Source: Phytopythium helicoides | Taxonomy: Eukaryota > Oomycota > Peronosporomycetes > Pythiales > Pythiaceae | Length of the DNA: 64,000 nt | NCBI GenBank assembly: GCA_024867545.1 | Contig: JANFNE010000057.1 | Location: 248,001-312,000, forward strand | Reading direction: 5' to 3' | Part shown: positions 31,801 to 43,795 of the stretch, piece after piece | How the letters are laid out: each line of letters opens with the position of its first letter | Numbering within the stretch: the first letter of the stretch is position 1 | Made by a program: the position numbers and the translations under genes | The notes under the pieces: model-generated | What the model saw: only the letters and a program-made list of their open reading frames with translations | What the model was told of the DNA's origin: nothing | The model's database searches: none

Positions 31801-34800
31801 ATTAGTTGCTCCATTCCAGCGTTGGGTGGAGTTTGTTCGGTCGCGCAAAATTTTGAAGACACAATGGGCAGTCGTGTCTCAGTTTTCATTGCAATGTATG
31901 ACCCGAGCACACTTCATGCGATGGAAAATATGGCTAAAGCACATTCAGCACACAAGAATGAGGCTCGAAAGCTCAGCAAACCATATGCAACGTATTCGCA
32001 TGAAGCGATGCATTAAGTTGCTGTACAAACGGACCCAAAACCACCGCCGTATCCGCCAGGTATGCGCAAAACTCGCGAGCTCTTCCACTCGTTGTACATT
32101 GACTCGCCACTTTAGTGCGTGGTTGCGCTATGTGATCAACAAGCAAGCTCTGAAAGCTGTACATTCGACTCGAAATGACACTATGCGGGTATGGAAACTT
32201 CAGCGATGTATCCAACAATGGGAACGACATGCGCGAATGAAAAAATTACTTCGTTCTTCATTGTTGCAAATCACGATGGCTTCTAAGGCAACAAACTTAA
32301 AGCATTGTTTCAAAGCATGGCGCGATTATATTAAACAACGCGCTTTTCGGCGCACACTTACTCAGAGAGCGTTAGTGTTCCAGGTATTCTGCTTGCTGCC
32401 TGCATTTTTCTCAAGCTGGAGGAAATTTGTGGAGAAGCAAAAACGGCAAAGATCCTTGGCGCTACGCGCAAGCCAACTTTGGAATCACCAGTTGGAGCAT
32501 CGTGCATTTCATGCGTGGACTGAATTTACCCAGTTCAAGAAGCAATCACGACGAGCAATTGCTAGGTGGCAAAATGGAACCGTTATGCGTTGTTTTTCCG
32601 CATGGGTTGGTGCGCTAAAGTATGAGAAGATTCTGAGCACAAAGAGTGAGCTTGCGGTTACCTTTTTCAAGCAGCGCTATGCAATGGCAGCCCTCTTAAG
32701 CTGGTATAAAGCGGCACGAATGCGTCGAACACTACGGCTGCAAGCAGGAAAATGCTTGGAGCGGACAACACTGAGCGTTTTTACCCGATGGAGGCAATTT
32801 GCACATCGACAACATACTGCAAGGCTTCTTGTCAATCGCATGCAAAACCAAACGATGACTCGCGTATTCAACTCTTGGAAGGACCGAATAGTATTTGAAA
32901 AAACTACAAAATGTTCAATTCGTGAGCGATTTGCTGGTTTGTGGCTCAATGATCTACGTAGAGAGTGTTGGGGTCGATGGAGACGATTTTGCGCCACTCG
33001 AAGATTAGTTAAAATAATGTGGCTTGAGCGCAAGCGACAGACTGCTTGCTTTATGTTTGACCTATGGAAAAATTATAATCGGCATCAGAAGTGGAGAAGA
33101 GAATGCACTAGGGTCGTGAGCAACACCACCGCCCTTCGAGCAATGTCAGAATGTTGGAATGAATGGAGGACACAACTACAATTCAGAGTTTGTGTAAAGC
33201 TAATGCGTGGGCAAATGTTGCAGCGCCGAGAACGAGATAGTCTACAGTGGCGGTTCAAGAGATGGCTGTATTTTTCGCAAATTTTACATAATGTACGGTT
33301 GCTAAAGCGAAGAATTGAGCTACGGCTCATGAGAACTGTGCTTCATGCTGGCTTTGCTGCTTTCAAGGCCATCAAAGCAGATGAACGTACATTGATGCTT
33401 CAGATCCAAGCTGTCCATCGCGAATGTCAACGTCAATGGCTCGCAGATCAGGCTGAAGCCCGAATAGAGCGGATTGCAAAAAGTGAGCAAATCATGCAAA
33501 CACGAGTGTATTACCGGTTGATTCGCATGACGTATCAGGCATGGGTTCGATATCAGAGCTCAAAGCTTGCAATGCGTTCGAGTATTCATCTCATGCGTCG
33601 ACGGCTGACGGCTGGGACGGCTGGGATTAATATCAAACTGTGCAAGCCATCTAGTAGTACGATGGATGAAACTCCACCTTGCTCGAGCAACGCTACAATG
33701 GCGATCTCAAGCGTATAGATCTCGTCGAAATCGTCAGAATGCCATTGCTGCAATCGAATATTGGCATACATCTACAACTCGGCATGTTTTTGAAGCATGG
33801 AGAGCGGTACAATTTGCTGAGAAGCGGCACAGATTAATTGGAGAGCTATATGTAAAAAACGCGAGCAAAAGGAGCTTTCAACGTTGGAGGCTTGGGGTGC
33901 GTAGATGTATAACTGGAAAGGAATTAGGAGCTCGAGCAAAAGCTCTTCACGTGGTGTCTGTATCGCGAGGTGTCATTTCAGCATGGAGGCTATTCTCCGC
34001 CAAAAAAATCTCGAGAAAGAATTAATTACTTCAGCGTATCGAAAGTCTTGCGTTCGCATTCTGAGAGAAGTTTTAGCGAGTGGAATGCGTATACGCTAAA
34101 CAGCCGAACGAAGCGTGTGCAGCTAACAATGGCAAATGTGTTCTACCACACCAATCTTCTACGCAAATGTGCCAGCGAGTGGAAAAATCGAGCTCAAAAT
34201 ATTCGTGCAACAAGACAGCAGTTACTGTTAAGCACAGAGCGGCTGCAGGTGCTGTTACTGTGCTCCAGCTTTCGGGCTTGGCGCGCGTGGAGCCAGCAAC
34301 ATCGAAAGTTTTCGCTAATTGTGTCAGCTCTATCACTGAAGGCAGAAGTGCAGACTGTTTCGCGTGTTTTCTCTGGCTGGAGGGCGTACGTTGAGGTGAA
34401 GATCCGACATCGATGTACCGCCAACAGCTTTTACAACTTTCGGCGGTACCACTTGACTGTTGATGCGTTGAAGGATTTGGTATCTCGCGCAAAATATAGA
34501 AAAATAGCCACAGAAAAGGCTCAACTGTTTAAAAATGTTCTTGAAGGCTCACAACTGTCCAGGCCTGTTTACGAGATGGAGAAGTACGCGGCGTTGTCTC
34601 GGAAGGCTCGCGCAGTAACCCTTCAATACTTGCAGGGAAAACTGTTGCCAACATTCTGGAAGGCATGGATCGCATTTGTTCAACACAAGAGGACATTAAA
34701 CACCACTGCGATGGTCATTGCAAAAACCTGGTCGAACATTTCACTCAAGCGAGCTTGGAACGCGCTGGCATGGTACCGACTTAATCGAATCGAAAACCGT

Positions 34801-37800
34801 GCGAGGATCAAGCTTGCAGAACAACATGCTCGTGAATACCGGTTGCGAGTTGCTGTCCGATTTTGGAAAATCTCTACGGAATGGGAGCGACACTTTGCTA
34901 GTATGTGCCGCGCAGTTATCACGAGATGGCAACTGGCAATAGCGAGTCGCTGCTTCCTATCATGGAGAGTCTATATAGCTTCGCAGCATGCACTTAATTC
35001 GACATTGCAAATAGTTTCACAGAAAAACAGTCAGCAACAAATCATGACAGCATGGTGTGCGTGGCGCAAGGTATTCCTCGTTCTTCGAGCAGGTAAACGA
35101 AGCCATTTGATTCATTATTGGCGCCGATGGACGCTGCTTTCCCGGGAGAAACGATCATTGGGTCGCTTGAAAGATCGAATCCGAGTTGTAGTGCTCAAGT
35201 GCTTCAAACGTCGCGCTTTTCAGGCTTTGCAAGAATATGTGTCAAGACGAAAAATCGGTAGGGCGATGGCTCAGATGTCATCGCGTTTTAGCGACTCGAT
35301 ATTGAGCAGGCGAACTTTCGCTAGTTGGAGAGCGTATTTTGATCAACAGCGCGAGAAAAAGTCAAGGATGCGCGTCATTATTCGCTTTATGCAGAGTCGG
35401 CTACTGCATACCGCGTTCCGATCCATAGTTGCGTTCCATGGACACAATCAACGCCGCCGATTTGGCTTCTCGCGAGCTGAAGCATTTTACACTGCTTGTT
35501 TGCAGAAGCGACTGTTTGCCAGGTGGAATACTGCTGCACAAAGCCGCAGAAACCAGCGCGAGCGTCTTTGCCACTACGTCAAGATGCTGCAGTTCTCTGT
35601 GCAATCCAAGAGTTTTCGATCTTGGGCGGGCTATACAGCACATCGACGTGAGCTCGCAAAAGAATGGCTAGCGCGCTTGCTCTTCGGACGCAGTTATGTA
35701 GACACACAGTCTTTGCGGCATGGAGAAAAATGGTAGCCAAGGCTAAGAAAACCCAAAAAGCCATTTCATTCCACAATGGCTGCTGTACACGTCACGCTTT
35801 ACATCATTGGCGACAGTTTGTTGTACTTTCCAAGGTCGAACGAATGATTGGTGCAAGCGACAAACGCACAATTGAAACCAGCTTCATTACGTGGCGCAAA
35901 ATCGTCGCAACGACGCGAAACGTTCGCATGTTTCAGTTCGTGACGCAGAAAAAAAGAAACATTACCGTATTGGCAACAAGCTTTTTGGAGTGGAAGCAAT
36001 GGAGCGCTGTTCATGCTCGGTGTAAGCGTATCCTTTCTCGGCTGTCAAGTGGGAATCGACCTACGTTTTCGGTTCCATCTCTGGAAAGTATTTGCGACCC
36101 ATCGCCGTCGGCTCTCGATGTTACTGTTACCGATACCCGTCAATTCATCGATCTCTTTCTCCAGTTCGCTTAGCAGCAATCAAAATATTGGAAGCAAGCA
36201 ATCCATTGAGTCTATTCGTGTACAGCTCGCAGTGAAAGCTCGCGCTTTACAACAGTTTGAATATGAATGGGACCTTCCCAATGTGTGGCGATATTGGCGA
36301 CTGGCATTTCATGCAGTGTTATTCCACAGACTTCGAGCACTTCAGCGACATTTTCTGGCGTGGCAACACCATGCGCAGTATCAGGTGCGAGCTAGACGTG
36401 TTATTGGTGCACTCATAGGAACTAAACGACAAGCAACTCTGAGCAACATTTTCCTCGGGTGGAGAGATGTTGTGCGGCATGTCAAGCAGCTTCAACGGGA
36501 ACGACAGCGTGAGCGTCAATTATGGACGATTGCCAACACTGAGATGTTAAGAAGAGAAAAGCGAACACTGCGGCGTCTTTTTGCGGTGTGGAGATCAGTT
36601 GTTAGTGACGTGCAGAATCTTCAATCGAGTGCAGACTCGTACTACCGCGCAAGATTTGTTACCAAGCTTTGGCTTGCGTGGCGCTACGACTACCTTGAGG
36701 TTACTTCAAAGGCTCGGAAAGAGTGTAACCAGCGCCAGGCAGAGCTTCGTCGGTATGTACTAAGTAGAGCTGTGAAGTTGCTCAAAGGTAATTGTGATCG
36801 AAGGAAACGTGCCCGACTAGCTATTGAGTACTGCAACAACAAGAGAAATGACCGCCTCATTCCTGACATACTTGCCCAATGGCGAAAATGGGCTATGAAC
36901 CGTCAGTTGAGCGAAAAGCATCGAGAATTCGTTGAAAAAGAGCGACTTCGTCGTGTGATGCGGAACTGGAATGATACTATCAAAACTAAAATTCGCCACA
37001 GAGCAATAATTGCGATGCTTCAGGGTCATAGGTCGGAAGAATTGGTGTACAAGATGTGGGCGAAGTGGGAAATGTACAAGAACCATCGTCGTCGCTGTTA
37101 TCGACTTGAAAAGCGTGCTATTGCGTTCCGTGTGCATTCTTTACTGCACTCACGGTGGTACGTGGGGACCTTAGGTGCTAGAAATGCTCGCCGTCATTGC
37201 AGCGTGGTAGCTCAGCAGCTACTTGCCTTCCGTAAGCGCAGAGCAATCCAGAAATGGAGCGAGTTTGCAGTTACAAGAGCTCACTCCCGCCGATGTGACC
37301 GATATATACGGAGGAAGTTCTTGCGCCATTGGCATGCAAACGTTAAGATGGCGCTCGCAATACGCTTTAGTGAGTGGACTCAACGACTCTTTGCCAAAAA
37401 AGTGCTTGTGCGGTGGCGTGTCGTTGCTCGGAAACTAGCATTGTGGCGAAAACTTACGTCGAAAATGTTGGGTGTCCGGCATAAGAACACTCGCCGCGTT
37501 GTGTGGCGCTGTTGGCTGATTTTCATCGAAGATGCAAGAAGAAAGCGAACAGCAACTGAATTCAACTCGCACCGATTAACATTAAACAGCTTTTGCAGTT
37601 GGCAGAATGCTGTAGAGCTGCTTCGAGAGGAATGGGATGTGAAAACGGAAGATGCCAAACAACTTATTGCAGCTGGCTTACGGAGGAGAGTATTGACGCA
37701 ATGGCGGGCATTGACTCATCGCAACAAGCAACGGCGTTTTGTTATGCTCGCGTGCGTTTTCAAGGTCGACGGTTTTCGTCAGGTTCAAGTGCTTCGAGTT

Positions 37801-38376
37801 GTGATTCAAGCCTGGCGACGGCTTGCTTTGCTCCAGGCAAAAAGTCGATCACTGGATCCAAAGCGAGAGCATAGGATCCGCAAACAGGTAGTTTCTAGTT
37901 GGTGTCAGTGGGTCCTCAACAAGAAAGTCGAGCGAAAAGCAGAACTGGAAGCACATCGGTACTATCTGCAGCGACTTGTAAGTGCGTCTTTCTTCTACTG
38001 GCAGAACTACGCACTTGCGTGGCGAGAAGTAGACGCAGCTGCGGCAATACCATCCAGAACTTGTCGGCGTCGTCGCTTGTCGATTGAGAGCGAGTTCAAG
38101 TTGTCCGATATGGAGGGCGATGTTAGTGCGGACGAAGGCAAGAGCGATAGCGACGGCATGGGGAGTAGACGACCAACGAGTCCTGTTATGAAGCGGATGG
38201 AGAAGAAAAAGATGGAGCGAGGGAGGCGTCTTGAAAACACACTGAACCAGACAGCGTCACAGGGTTCTAATCATGAAGGAACAGAGGTTGAAGCTTCAGA
38301 GCTTCCGACATTGGCGGAAGCTGCTGAGCTGTCAGTTAGCGTGCGCCACCGGCTTCGAGTGCTTGGCCACGAGTAG
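28803..38376 (+). CDS. Giant Sfi1-like centrin-binding repeat protein
   Basis: About 3,190 residues. ATG at 28803 (MASRRYDREQRQGETTRLLL), stop at 38374-38376. After a ~250-residue non-repeat head, nearly the whole protein is basic alpha-helical repeats with a tryptophan about every 30-35 residues, such as AFRAWRDY-like FKAWRDYIKQRAFRR, VFNSWKDRIVFEK, SFRAWRAWSQQHRKF and IFLGWRDVVRHVKQL. This is the Sfi1 pattern, in which each helix binds one centrin at centrosomes or basal bodies. The tail (38040-38376) is acidic and Ser-rich. Frame changes occur near 30200, 30345, 30511-30517 (A7), ~33640, 34002-34008 (A7), 34071-34074 (T4), ~35695 and ~36160; the repeat pattern continues across each. They are best explained as consensus indels in a single gene, since no splice signals fit. 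A role in flagellar basal bodies of zoospores is inferred. Confidence 0.82.
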
Positions 38377-38472
38377 GCAGGAGAAACAGAGCAGTAAAAA
38401 GAAGCGATAAGGCCATCATGCTGAGACTGATAGACGACTGAATTCGCCAACAATTCTCTGCGTCCTTGAAAT

Positions 38473-38752
38473 TCAGGGGAATTTGCATTGGCCGTTGATG
38501 CACTGCATGCCCGGATCGCACCCCTCGCGGAATACATATGTAGCTGTGCTGAAGCACTCGTCACCGTAAGGTGGGCGGCAGACGGTAGTTCCGACTGCGC
38601 AGTACTGTCCTTTCGGACACGCCTTGTAGCAAAACTTTGCCCTCTTGGCGTTGACGCGAAGATGCACTGCAGCCTCTGGATTCGCCACTGATGGTTCGAC
38701 AGGCGAGAGCGAGGCCTACAAGGAGAGCAGCAATGCCGTTCACGAGCTTCAT
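38473..38752 (-). CDS. Small secreted cysteine-rich protein A, frame break at the cleavage region
   Basis: Signal peptide from ATG 38752 (MKLVNGIAALLVGLALAC), then a frame change near 38685 into ANPEAAVHLRVNAKRAKFCY and a cysteine-rich end finishing INGQCKFP. The mature part matches proteins B and C: the AxHLRVxA lead, eight cysteines, GQYC, and the C-terminal GxxCxxGxC. One extra base in one position restores it. Family unknown to me; small secreted cysteine-rich proteins in oomycetes are often apoplastic effectors, but nothing here shows an activity. Confidence 0.65.
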
Positions 38753-39168
38753 GGTTGATTCAGAGACTTGGTTCGCGTAGGGTCGCGTTCGGAAGAATCG
38801 ACACTGAGCACGGTGGCTCTGCGCATCGGAGAACGGCAGAGTCGACTCATCAAGGTCAACCCATGTGGACCTGACCCCATCGTTACCCACAATCGATTTT
38901 GCTGCTGTTCGCACCATGTCTATGCCCAGTGGAAGCTTGCAGAAGCGGCAGGCCATGATGCACTCACGATCGATCACCTCATGACTCTCAACGCGATCTT
39001 TTTGTGCGTAGGACGGGGGCGAGTTCGTCAATCCAGGCAGGCAATAGGCAACAAGTCGTACAGAGAAACTAGTGTTGGCATTGATAAACGCGCAGAGAGC
39101 GCTCCTGCTAGTGCTGCTCCTGCTGCTACTGCTGCTTGACGCAAGGCCGGCGAGCGAGGGTCGAGCGC
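38753..39168. other. Intergenic between cysteine-rich genes A and B
   Basis: No further gene supported. The upstream module found before genes B and C is not seen before gene A. Confidence 0.5.
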
Positions 39169-39450
39169 TTACGCGTAGTCGCACTTGCCGTTCTTGCACT
39201 TGAAGCCCGGGGAGCAGCCCGTCTGGAACTCGCCCGTGGCCGGGTTGAAGCACTCGTTCTTGCTGCGGTTGGGGGCGCGGCACCAGCCCTGGCTCCAGGC
39301 GCAGTACTGGCCCGAGCCACAGTGGGCCGTGTAGCAGTTGCCCTTCTCGGCGTGCACGCGGAGGTGGATGGCGGCCTCGCTCTCGGCGGCGACCGGCTGG
39401 AAGACGCAGGCGACGGCCACGGCGGCAGCGGCGACGATGGAGAACTTCAT
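39169..39450 (-). CDS. Small secreted cysteine-rich protein B (93 residues)
   Basis: ATG 39450, signal peptide MKFSIVAAAAVAVACVFQPV, mature start near AESEAAIHLRVHAEKG. Eight cysteines are arranged C-x3-C-x4-C-x5-C, then ECFNPATG, GCSPGFKC and NGKC, ending in YA. Intact and the same length as protein C. Secretion is clear; function is not known. It belongs to a tandem trio on one strand and shares an upstream module with C. Confidence 0.8.
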   Translation of the reverse strand: MKFSIVAAAAVAVACVFQPVAAESEAAIHLRVHAEKGNCYTAHCGSGQYCAWSQGWCRAPNRSKNECFNPATGEFQTGCSPGFKCKNGKCDYA

Positions 39451-40541
39451 GGCGTTCGAGGGGGAGCGAGGGGAGGAAGGGGACTTGAGTGATTGACGGG
39501 GAATCCAAAAGTGAGACCGAGCAAGCCAACGGCTCCAGGAAGGCCGCTTGCATGGTCCGAGGGGCTGGAAGGTGTCTACAAGCGATGGGAGGGGCCTATT
39601 GGCGATGGGAGAGCGATGAAGGAGCAACGGAGCTGCAGGTGACGGCAACAGGGTGAGGAGAGTAGAGGGTTTGGCAGTGCGATCGTGTCAGGCGTGGCGA
39701 GGATGCATGACCAGGGGATGGGCCTGCTTACTCAATGGGGCTGAACAGTGGGAATTTGTTATTGGAGGGTTGTCCAACTATACAATTTCAAGATGTTAAG
39801 CGATGTCGCTTGGTGGCGCGTAAATCATCTTTTACTGGTTTTCAGAGGTCAATGGGTGCGCTTTTCCTGTTGATTTGCAGGCACAACCCTATACAAACGC
39901 CAAGTCAACGGCAGTTGAATCAGCGGACGAAAAACCGCACCCACGTCGCACTCGATGCGTTCATTGCGGTACTTGTGGCCGTGGTCAAGCGCACCTGCGC
40001 ACGCACGCAGCTGTGGTTGGTGATGGAGGCGTCTCGAGATCGCGATTGCGCTCCATTGTGGTCGATAGATGTGCTCGCTTTCGTGTGGAGCAGCTCTGAG
40101 CTCAATCTGAAGGCCGAGATATCGTACCGGTGGTGAAAGTCGTCGTGGGGAGGAGTGAGGTATCCATGTCAATGGAGGGGATGGACATCATTGAGATGAA
40201 GGCTGTGGGGGCATGGAGTGTCGATTTGGTCTTGCAGCGGCAGCGAGATGGTCGTTCCGTGCATGTCGAGGCGGTGGAAGTGATGGCGAATCTGTCGTGG
40301 GTGTACGAGGCAAGGATCGGCAGTCTGATCATCTGAGCCAAGGCGGAGTGGGATGCACTGTAGCCGAGGATGGTGGAACGAGTGTTGAGGGAGGATCGAC
40401 TGTAACATCAACTTCAGAGTGGTTCATATGAATTTTACTCTCACGGCGCGCATCCGATTTCGACTTGTACACGGGATGGCTGTTATGGAGCGATCTGAGT
40501 GTGCTTGCACTGCTAGACTTGTCAATACTTCATCGACGCGC
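39451..40541. other. Intergenic between cysteine-rich genes B and C
   Basis: Holds the gene B promoter. A plus-strand open frame at 40130-40336 has protein-like composition (MEGMDIIEMKAVGAW) but no homology I recognise and no start context; left unannotated. Confidence 0.4.
39501..39554 (-). promoter_or_regulatory. Conserved upstream module of cysteine-rich gene B
   Basis: Minus-strand TCTCACTTTTGGATTC (39501-39516), an Inr-like element 51 bases before the ATG, with CATGCAAGC (39546-39554) further upstream. The same pair occurs before gene C. Confidence 0.6.
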
Positions 40542-40823
40542 CTAGGCGTAGACGCACTTGCCGCTGCTGCACTTGAAGCCCGAGTCGCAGCCGTTGGCGA
40601 GCCAGTGGCCCGTGGCGGGGTTGAAGCACTCCTTGCCCGACGGCGCGCGGCAGTAGTTGGTACCGTTCTCGCAGTACTGGCCCGAGGAGCACGACAGGTA
40701 GCAGATCGCCTCCTTCTCGGCGTGCACACGGAGGTGGAGCGAGGCCTCCTCTGTAGCAGACGAGGTCTGGAACACCGAGACGACGGCGATGAGCACGGCG
40801 GCGAGAGGCGTCGAGAACTTCAT
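40542..40823 (-). CDS. Small secreted cysteine-rich protein C (93 residues)
   Basis: ATG 40823, signal peptide MKFSTPLAAVLIAVVSVFQT, mature LHLRVHAEKEAICY onward. It has the same eight-cysteine frame as protein B (GQYC, CRAP, ECFNPATG, GFKC, GKC, YA ending) with many changed residues between cysteines, typical of a fast-evolving secreted family. Intact. Orientation and length match gene B, indicating tandem duplication. Confidence 0.82.
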   Translation of the reverse strand: MKFSTPLAAVLIAVVSVFQTSSATEEASLHLRVHAEKEAICYLSCSSGQYCENGTNYCRAPSGKECFNPATGHWLANGCDSGFKCSSGKCVYA

Positions 40824-40874
40824 TTTTTTTCCTGGGAGGTGGTGGAGGAGGAGAAGACCTTGGCTGGAGGAGGC

Positions 40875-40931
40875 GAATCCAAAAGTGAGAGAGGCCTTGA
40901 GGCTCTCCAGTCGAGCGGAGCAGCTTGCATG
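40875..40931 (-). promoter_or_regulatory. Conserved upstream module of cysteine-rich gene C
   Basis: Minus-strand TCTCACTTTTGGATTC at 40875-40890, 52 bases before the ATG, plus CATGCAAGC at 40923-40931. It mirrors the layout before gene B. Confidence 0.6.
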
Positions 40932-41467
40932 TGCAGGAGGGATCTTCCTGGCTCAACTTTCGCAGATTGGCGAGGCCAAGATACGATTCTACATATTGTG
41001 GAGGTGATGAAGTTGCAGGACTCCATTTGCATATAGATGATACTGTTGGGATAGAATGGAAAACTTTGATTATTGAAGGTAAAGGGTACAGAGGAGGCTC
41101 AACCGGTTGCGGCGCTAGTGTTGAGTGGCGACGGTGGCGTTGGCGGACCTTGCAGATGCACACGAACCTGTGTGTTTGCATAGGGCAAAATCAGGCACAT
41201 GAGATGCCAGAGGTGTCAATGTTTGCTGTTCCCATCCTGATTCAATTTGCCGAGGTCGCGAGTGGAGAGCGCAGCTGAGTTTTTGGGGTCGTCTGTCAAG
41301 GATACTGCCACCACTGCAACCAGAACGCGTTGAAGCACACATGAATGAGTTTGGGACACACTAGAATCGAGTCTAGATGGTGCAACTAAGCGCTTGCCTT
41401 CCTTCGAACATTCGCGCACTTTCCCGACTCATTTACATTCGCGCACTTTCCCGACTCATTTTGCTTT
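40932..41467. other. Intergenic with a 27-bp tandem duplication
   Basis: No gene supported. Two adjacent 27-base copies (starting ACATTCGCGCACTTTCCC) occupy 41408-41434 and 41435-41461, just past the stop of the next minus-strand gene, so probably in its 3' UTR. Confidence 0.6.
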
Positions 41468-43795
41468 TCAAACGTTAACCTCGTGGTGAGGCAGTGCCTC
41501 GTCGTCGTCGTCTTCGTCCTGATCCAGCTGCGCGTATCGCCGACGAGCCTCCTTGGTGGCCACGCAAGACGAAAATGGCTGTAGTAAACAGCTAGTGGCG
41601 TACACCAGAGCCCAGTTGACGTTCGTGTAGACGACACCAGCGGTGCTTGTGGTCTGTTGCTGCCATCTCGCAATCTCATCCCGAAGACTCTGCGATCGGT
41701 CCTGGGATTCTCCTGCAGCTGCCGCAGCAGGGCTGTCCTCGTCGACCGCGCTGTCGACGCTCTTCTTACTGAACGTTGGCAGGTCTAAAGTGGACGGACG
41801 CATTAACTGCGAGCCGAACAATTTCGACGCTCGACCGCTGAAGACCACGCGCGTTGCAGCCAAGCGACCACCAAACCCACTAGCTCGCGGATCGGCAATC
41901 TTCTTAAGATCGCAGACTATCGGCTTCAAGATAGTTTCAGCGGGATGCTGGCTGCTGGGCGATGGATCGCACATGGGCAAATACAGCACGTTCAACGCCT
42001 CGTCATCGCTAGTCAGCGTCCACTTTTCGTGTTTCACGCGAATCGACTGGTCAATGTCTTCTGCTAGCACTTGCAGCCACATACGGTTTTCTCGATGGTT
42101 GAAAACAGTGCCAATCGCACTCAAGATCGAACCATTCTTCACACCAAACAAGTCTTTACCAACGAGAGATGATGCTTCGGACCGAGCAACGATGGTTGGA
42201 ACATCGTTGATATCAGCATTATTATTTCCACTGTTCGACTTGCCTTGTGGTGGTATCACAACTTGGTAAAATTGTTTAGAGCTCAGCTTGCCAGGTGCAG
42301 GAATCTCCTGGACCATGCACGTATTTGTCTTCGCATTCGACTGGATGACGTATCCGTACACCCCTGTGTTCTCATCACCGTCACCGGTGTTTTCTTGACG
42401 CTTGGCATCGGCAAGGGCGACGCGGATCCACATCTGTCCGCTTTCGTTCAAAACGCGCTTCGACGAAGCAAACACTGTTCCCGCCTCGAGGTGGCCAACT
42501 ACGTTTGAATGAAGCGAAGGCTCTGAGCGCAGCGGAAGCGGCCGTCGGGTGTACAAGTTCCTGTAAAAGCGCTCCTGATCATCGTCACTGGCTGTGCTGT
42601 CCACAATGGATGAACTTCCCCACGGCACCACGACTCGCTGTGCAGTACTTGCATTCCGCTCAATAATCCACGCTTGCTCGTGGATGTTGGGCTTGGACTT
42701 ATGATTCTCATCGGGCTTTCCCTTCGACTCGGAGTTGCGACTAGCTGCACTGCTGTCACTCTCGGCGTCTGACTTGCTGTCAGCATCGTTCGAGCTCTGT
42801 TCCGGTGGGTTCCCTTCAGAATGGTGCTGCAGGGACTCGATGCGCACCCATACCTGGTCCTTGACAAGCTTTCGCTCCAAGGCACGCACGACACGTAAGT
42901 TTTCGACGGTGTACAGCCGAGGTGCTTGGAGGCTCGGGATAGCGCGAACAGGCAGTTCACCAGCCCATTTCCCAGTCTTTGCCGCCACGTTCTGCACATA
43001 TACTGGTGCGTTGGCGAGCTGCCCACGAGGATCCTCGACTTCAATCAGCGTCTTGTGGAATGACGTGTTGATCCAGCCCGTCATCCCAAACGATGACGTC
43101 ACTTTGATGGCGAGCTGTGTGAAGTCATCATTGAATCGGCTCTCGGTCGCGTGGAACACGCTCACTGGAGGCAAATACCGCTGCATGTGGTGCGGCGTGG
43201 GCTCGTCCGACGACACCGACGACGTGTGCAAGTTGTACACAGGTGTGCGCGACACCACTAGCCTCTCGCGCGAGCATAGGAACGTCGGGAACGCTGCATT
43301 ATCATTACGGTCAGCATTGCGCAGCCCAACTTCAAGCCCATCAGAATTTAAACCCGCACCTGGAAGCCGTCGGAGTCCGCGGAACTGAGCAGCGCGAGGC
43401 GCAGCCACTGAACTCTGCTGCCGCGCCGGCAGGTCGTCGTGAGCTCCCGAAAAGTCGGGCTCGACACGGATGTAGCCGTTGTTCTTGGCGTTGGAGAAGT
43501 ACCCGCGGCGGATCTTCATCCAGCATTGATCCTCATAATACTCGACGCCCGAGCACGCGAAGTACGCGCCCACGCGCAGCTCTCCACACCTGCAAACGCC
43601 CCACAGCAGCAGCAATAGCAACAGTCAGCCTGAGGGACTTTCGCGACGCATAACTCGCGCTCCAGGCCGCCAATTTCGGCCACGAGCGCACCGATCGATT
43701 GCGCTCTCGCGAGGCAAAGAGTACACCAGCGCGCGCTCCCTGCCAAGCGCCAAGGCGCCGCCCGCGGACCCCACGAACTGGAAGACCACCTCCAT
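41468..43795 (-). CDS. Uncharacterised protein with SH3b-like segments, 5' end uncertain
   Basis: A clean frame runs from about 43610 to the stop at 41468 (some 710 residues). It contains repeated SH3b-like stretches: GELRVGAYFACSGVEYYEDQ to GYIRVEPDF near the start, and LPLRSEPSLHSNVVGHLEAG to MWIRVALAD in the middle. A Ser/Glu/Lys-rich linker lies between them and a helical C-terminus ends in acidic repeats. ATG 43795 (MEVVFQFVGSAGGALALG) is the likely start because the same exon, with mostly silent changes, is duplicated at 49132-49275. Between it and the clean frame there is a further reading (GALVAEIGGLERELCVAKVP) that needs a frame change or intron I could not place. Function unknown. 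Confidence 0.6.

Noticed and set aside
38473..40823. Assigning the cysteine-rich trio to a named phytotoxin or effector family
   Set aside because: Cysteine number and spacing alone do not identify a family and no signature motif was recognised.
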